This document shows positions 62,050 through 64,000 of a stretch of 64,000 bases of DNA, in pieces. The notes beneath the pieces are model-generated. The model was not told the DNA's origin, did not search any database, and saw only the letters and a list, made by a program, of their open reading frames with translations. The stretch comes from Acidobacteriaceae bacterium. GTDB taxonomy: Bacteria > Acidobacteriota > Terriglobia > Bryobacterales > Bryobacteraceae. The translations under genes were made by a program, and so were the position numbers. Location of the stretch: assembly GCA_903970405.1 (NCBI GenBank), contig CAJCIT010000161.1:1-64000 (forward strand), written 5' to 3'. Numbering within the stretch: position 1 is the stretch's first letter; the number at the start of each line of letters is the position of its first letter.

Positions 62050-63687
62050 ATGACTGACTCCCTGATCGCCCCCGGCCAAGCTGAACTTGAGAAGATGGCC
62101 GCGCGCTTCGCGCCCACGCCTCTCGATGTCGATCTGGCTCACCTCGATCCACGCGATGTGGAGGCGTTGCGCGAGTTGATCCATGCAGGCCATGTGCTGG
62201 ACCGCCTCTTTCTGGAGCAATTGTGGTCTGGAAATCTGGAGGTGGAGGAAAGCTTGCGCCGCGACGCCGGCGTTTTGGGTGAAGCGCGGCGTCAGCTCTT
62301 CGAACTCTATAAGGGGCCTTGGTCAGATCTCGATAACCACGCTGCGTTTCTGGCGGAGGTGCCCCCGAGAAAGCCGGCGGGCGCCGCCTTTTATCCCGAG
62401 CATTTAACTCGCGATGAGTTTGAACGATGGGCTGCGGCGCTGACGCCCTCAGAGGCGGAACTGGCGCGCGGGTTCTACTCGGTAATCCGGCGGAACGGAA
62501 ACGGCGGGTTGACGGCGGTGCCCTATTCGGCTGCTTATGCCGATCATCTGGCGAAGGCGGCATCTCACCTCCGGGAAGCGGCGCGCCTGGTGACCGGCGC
62601 TTCGCTGCGGGCGTTTCTCGAAGCGCGCGCAGACGCCTTCTTGTCGAACGATTACTTCGCAAGCGACCTGGCGTGGATGGACGTCACCGGACCGATTGAG
62701 GTGACCATCGGTCCCTATGAGACATACAACGACGAGCTCTTTGGATACAAGGCAGGCTTTGAGGCTTATATTTGCGTCACTGACCAGGAGGCCTCCGCGC
62801 AACTCGACGCCTTCACGCGTTCGCTGCAACTAGTGGAAGACAACCTCCCAATTCCGCCGTGTCACAGGAATCCCAAGCTCGCGGCCTCGACGCCGATCAG
62901 CGTGGTGAATGAGGTTCTAGCCGCCGGCGACGCCTGCCATGGCGTGAAGGCCGCCGCTTTCAACCTGCCGAACGACGAACGCGTGATTCTTCAAAAGGGC
63001 AGCAAGAAAGTGATGCTGCGCAATGTGCAACATGCGAAGTTCGACGCTATTTTGAAGCCAATTGCGGCGCGCGTGCTGACCGAAGACGCGCAAGCCGACC
63101 TGAGCTTCGATTGGTTCTTCAACCATATCCTGGCGCATGAAACCGCCCACGGCATTGGGCCCCATGAGATTCAGTTGAACGGCCGCAAGACGGCGGTTCG
63201 CGCGGAGCTGAAGGAACTCTACAGCGCCTTGGAAGAAGCCAAGGCCGATGTTACGGGCCTGTTCATGCTGCAGTTCTTCTTCGACCGCGGCATTCTGGCG
63301 GCGGGCCCTGACGCCGAACGGCAGGTCTATACCACGTTTCTGGCTTCGTCATTCCGCACGATGCGCTTCGGCGCGCATGAGGCCCATGGCCGGGGCATGG
63401 CCGTGCAGTTTAATTTCCTGCTGCGGCAGGGCGGCTTCGTGGCGCTGCCCGAGGGGCGGTTCGCCGTAGACCTGGGGCGTATTCGCGACGGCGTCCGTGA
63501 GCTGACCGGGCGCATCCTGACGATTGAGGCCACTGGCGATTACCAGGCCGCCCGCGAGTTACTGGATGAGCTCGGCGTCATAGGGCCGGAGCTGCGAGCG
63601 GCGCTCGACCGGCTCGAAGACATCCCCGTCGATATTGCGCCGCACTTTGTGACCGCCGAACGCCTCGCCCCCCGCCCACGGGTGTAG
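62050..63687 (+). CDS. M49-like (dipeptidyl-peptidase III-related) metallopeptidase
   Basis: Protein of 545 aa. The metal site is H363-E364-T-A-H367 (ILAHETAHGIGPHEI), with a second conserved motif E395-E-A-K-A-D400. The M49 family has HExxGH and EECRAE, so this is the shorter HExxH version. Plant Nudix hydrolase 3 proteins, as I recall them, carry a similar HECCHGIGPH region, and this looks like that domain alone. I chose ATG 62050, MTDSLIAPGQ. No signal peptide is visible, so it is probably cytoplasmic. A DCC-type gene follows 1 bp after the stop. Confidence 0.8.
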   Translation: MTDSLIAPGQAELEKMAARFAPTPLDVDLAHLDPRDVEALRELIHAGHVLDRLFLEQLWSGNLEVEESLRRDAGVLGEARRQLFELYKGPWSDLDNHAAFLAEVPPRKPAGAAFYPEHLTRDEFERWAAALTPSEAELARGFYSVIRRNGNGGLTAVPYSAAYADHLAKAASHLREAARLVTGASLRAFLEARADAFLSNDYFASDLAWMDVTGPIEVTIGPYETYNDELFGYKAGFEAYICVTDQEASAQLDAFTRSLQLVEDNLPIPPCHRNPKLAASTPISVVNEVLAAGDACHGVKAAAFNLPNDERVILQKGSKKVMLRNVQHAKFDAILKPIAARVLTEDAQADLSFDWFFNHILAHETAHGIGPHEIQLNGRKTAVRAELKELYSALEEAKADVTGLFMLQFFFDRGILAAGPDAERQVYTTFLASSFRTMRFGAHEAHGRGMAVQFNFLLRQGGFVALPEGRFAVDLGRIRDGVRELTGRILTIEATGDYQAARELLDELGVIGPELRAALDRLEDIPVDIAPHFVTAERLAPRPRV

Positions 63688-63688
63688 G

Positions 63689-64000
63689 ATGCCCGAAAAC
63701 AGCGTGTTGGTTTACGACGGCCACTGCGGCTTCTGCGGCATCTGGCTTCGTTACTGGCAGGCGCTAGGTCCGGACTCAGTCGAGTACGTGGCCTTTCAGG
63801 ATCTGGGCGATCGCCTTCCCCAACTGGATCGCAACACGCTGCCGGCGGCCGTGCACCTGGTTACGGCGGAGGGCACGGTGTACCACGGGGCGCATGCCAT
63901 TCTGCGACTGTTAGGCCCGACAAGCTGGTGGCCGCGCTTCCTTCTGTGGCTCCATGAACGGGCGCCTTCGTTCGCCGTCGTGGCCGATGCGTTTTATAGC
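63689..64000 (+). CDS. DCC-family thiol-disulfide oxidoreductase, cut by the window edge
   Basis: Start of a DUF393/DCC-family protein; 104 codons are present before the window ends. The signature is LVYDGHCGFCGIWLRYWQ, containing DGxCxxC, followed by VAFQDLGDRLPQL and AAVHLVTAEGTVYHGAHAIL, all typical of the family. It starts with ATG 63689, directly after the preceding stop, so it is probably co-transcribed. The C-terminal half is not in view, so fusion to a membrane HTTM-type domain cannot be judged. Confidence 0.88.
   Translation, partial: MPENSVLVYDGHCGFCGIWLRYWQALGPDSVEYVAFQDLGDRLPQLDRNTLPAAVHLVTAEGTVYHGAHAILRLLGPTSWWPRFLLWLHERAPSFAVVADAFYS

Noticed and set aside
1-64000. tRNA, rRNA, CRISPR arrays, insertion sequences and prophage genes
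   Set aside because: I looked for cloverleaf-like segments, regularly spaced repeats, transposases and integrases and saw none. Small or degenerate cases could be missed by eye.

Overview
The window is about 59-60% GC, densely coded on both strands, and looks like chromosomal core sequence from an Acidobacteriota bacterium of the Solibacter/Bryobacter type. This placement rests on gene style (secreted carboxypeptidase-regulatory-domain proteins, Tat-exported Gfo/Idh/MocA proteins, TldD/PmbA pair, DUF4139 protein, LysW-like zinc ribbon, human-like PTPS genes) and not on a marker-gene comparison. I see no rRNA, tRNA, CRISPR, prophage or insertion sequence.

Layout. 1-8 kb: a CpxRA-like two-component system with an exact CpxR box upstream, a TonB-domain protein, a C45-type Ntn hydrolase, a lone cytochrome oxidase subunit III, a stand-alone receiver and a MacA/MacB-ATPase pair without a permease. 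8.4-13 kb: a small Cys-rich membrane protein, accA and dnaE. 13.3-20.1 kb: a phosphate regulon (phoR, a VOC protein, pstSCAB, phoU) with a PHO-box-like triplet upstream of pstS. 20.2-21.5 kb: a RES/Xre toxin-antitoxin pair. 21.5-27.6 kb: Hsp15-like protein, a SHOCT-like/DUF2089 pair, a BadF-type sugar kinase, PmbA, a Tat-exported TldD and endonuclease III. 28.2-31.8 kb: rpoD and dnaG. 32.2-37.6 kb: a Gly/Tyr-rich secreted protein, a 2Fe-2S ferredoxin, an S41 protease homologue lacking its catalytic residues, an FmdB zinc ribbon and two Gfo/Idh/MocA paralogues. 37.7-44 kb: glutamine synthetase; an operon of a TlpA-like thioredoxin, a GlcD-like oxidase and a redoxin whose frame is interrupted by a UGA in a UxxC motif; then divergent pterin genes (two PTPS paralogues and folE). 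44.1-51 kb: a conserved hypothetical, a LysW-like zinc ribbon with an acidic tail, and a signalling cluster (giant sensor kinase, sigma factor, anti-sigma factor). 51.3-55.3 kb: fabD, homoserine dehydrogenase and a DUF4139 protein. 55.5-61.7 kb: a putative outer-membrane protein and a maltodextrin operon (malQ, MFS transporter, exported GH13). 62-64 kb: an M49-like metallopeptidase and a truncated DCC thiol oxidoreductase.

Most notable: (1) the probable selenoprotein at 39341-40372, with an in-frame UGA followed by a SECIS-like hairpin with a GGUC loop, which ordinary annotation would split in two; (2) the 45420-51043 cluster, where a kinase with about seven OB-like periplasmic repeats is followed by a sigma/anti-sigma pair whose anti-sigma carries a large extracytoplasmic region; (3) tandem PTPS genes, one lacking the catalytic Cys; (4) an S41 protease homologue with Ser, Asp and Lys all replaced; (5) short dispersed palindromic repeats between genes.
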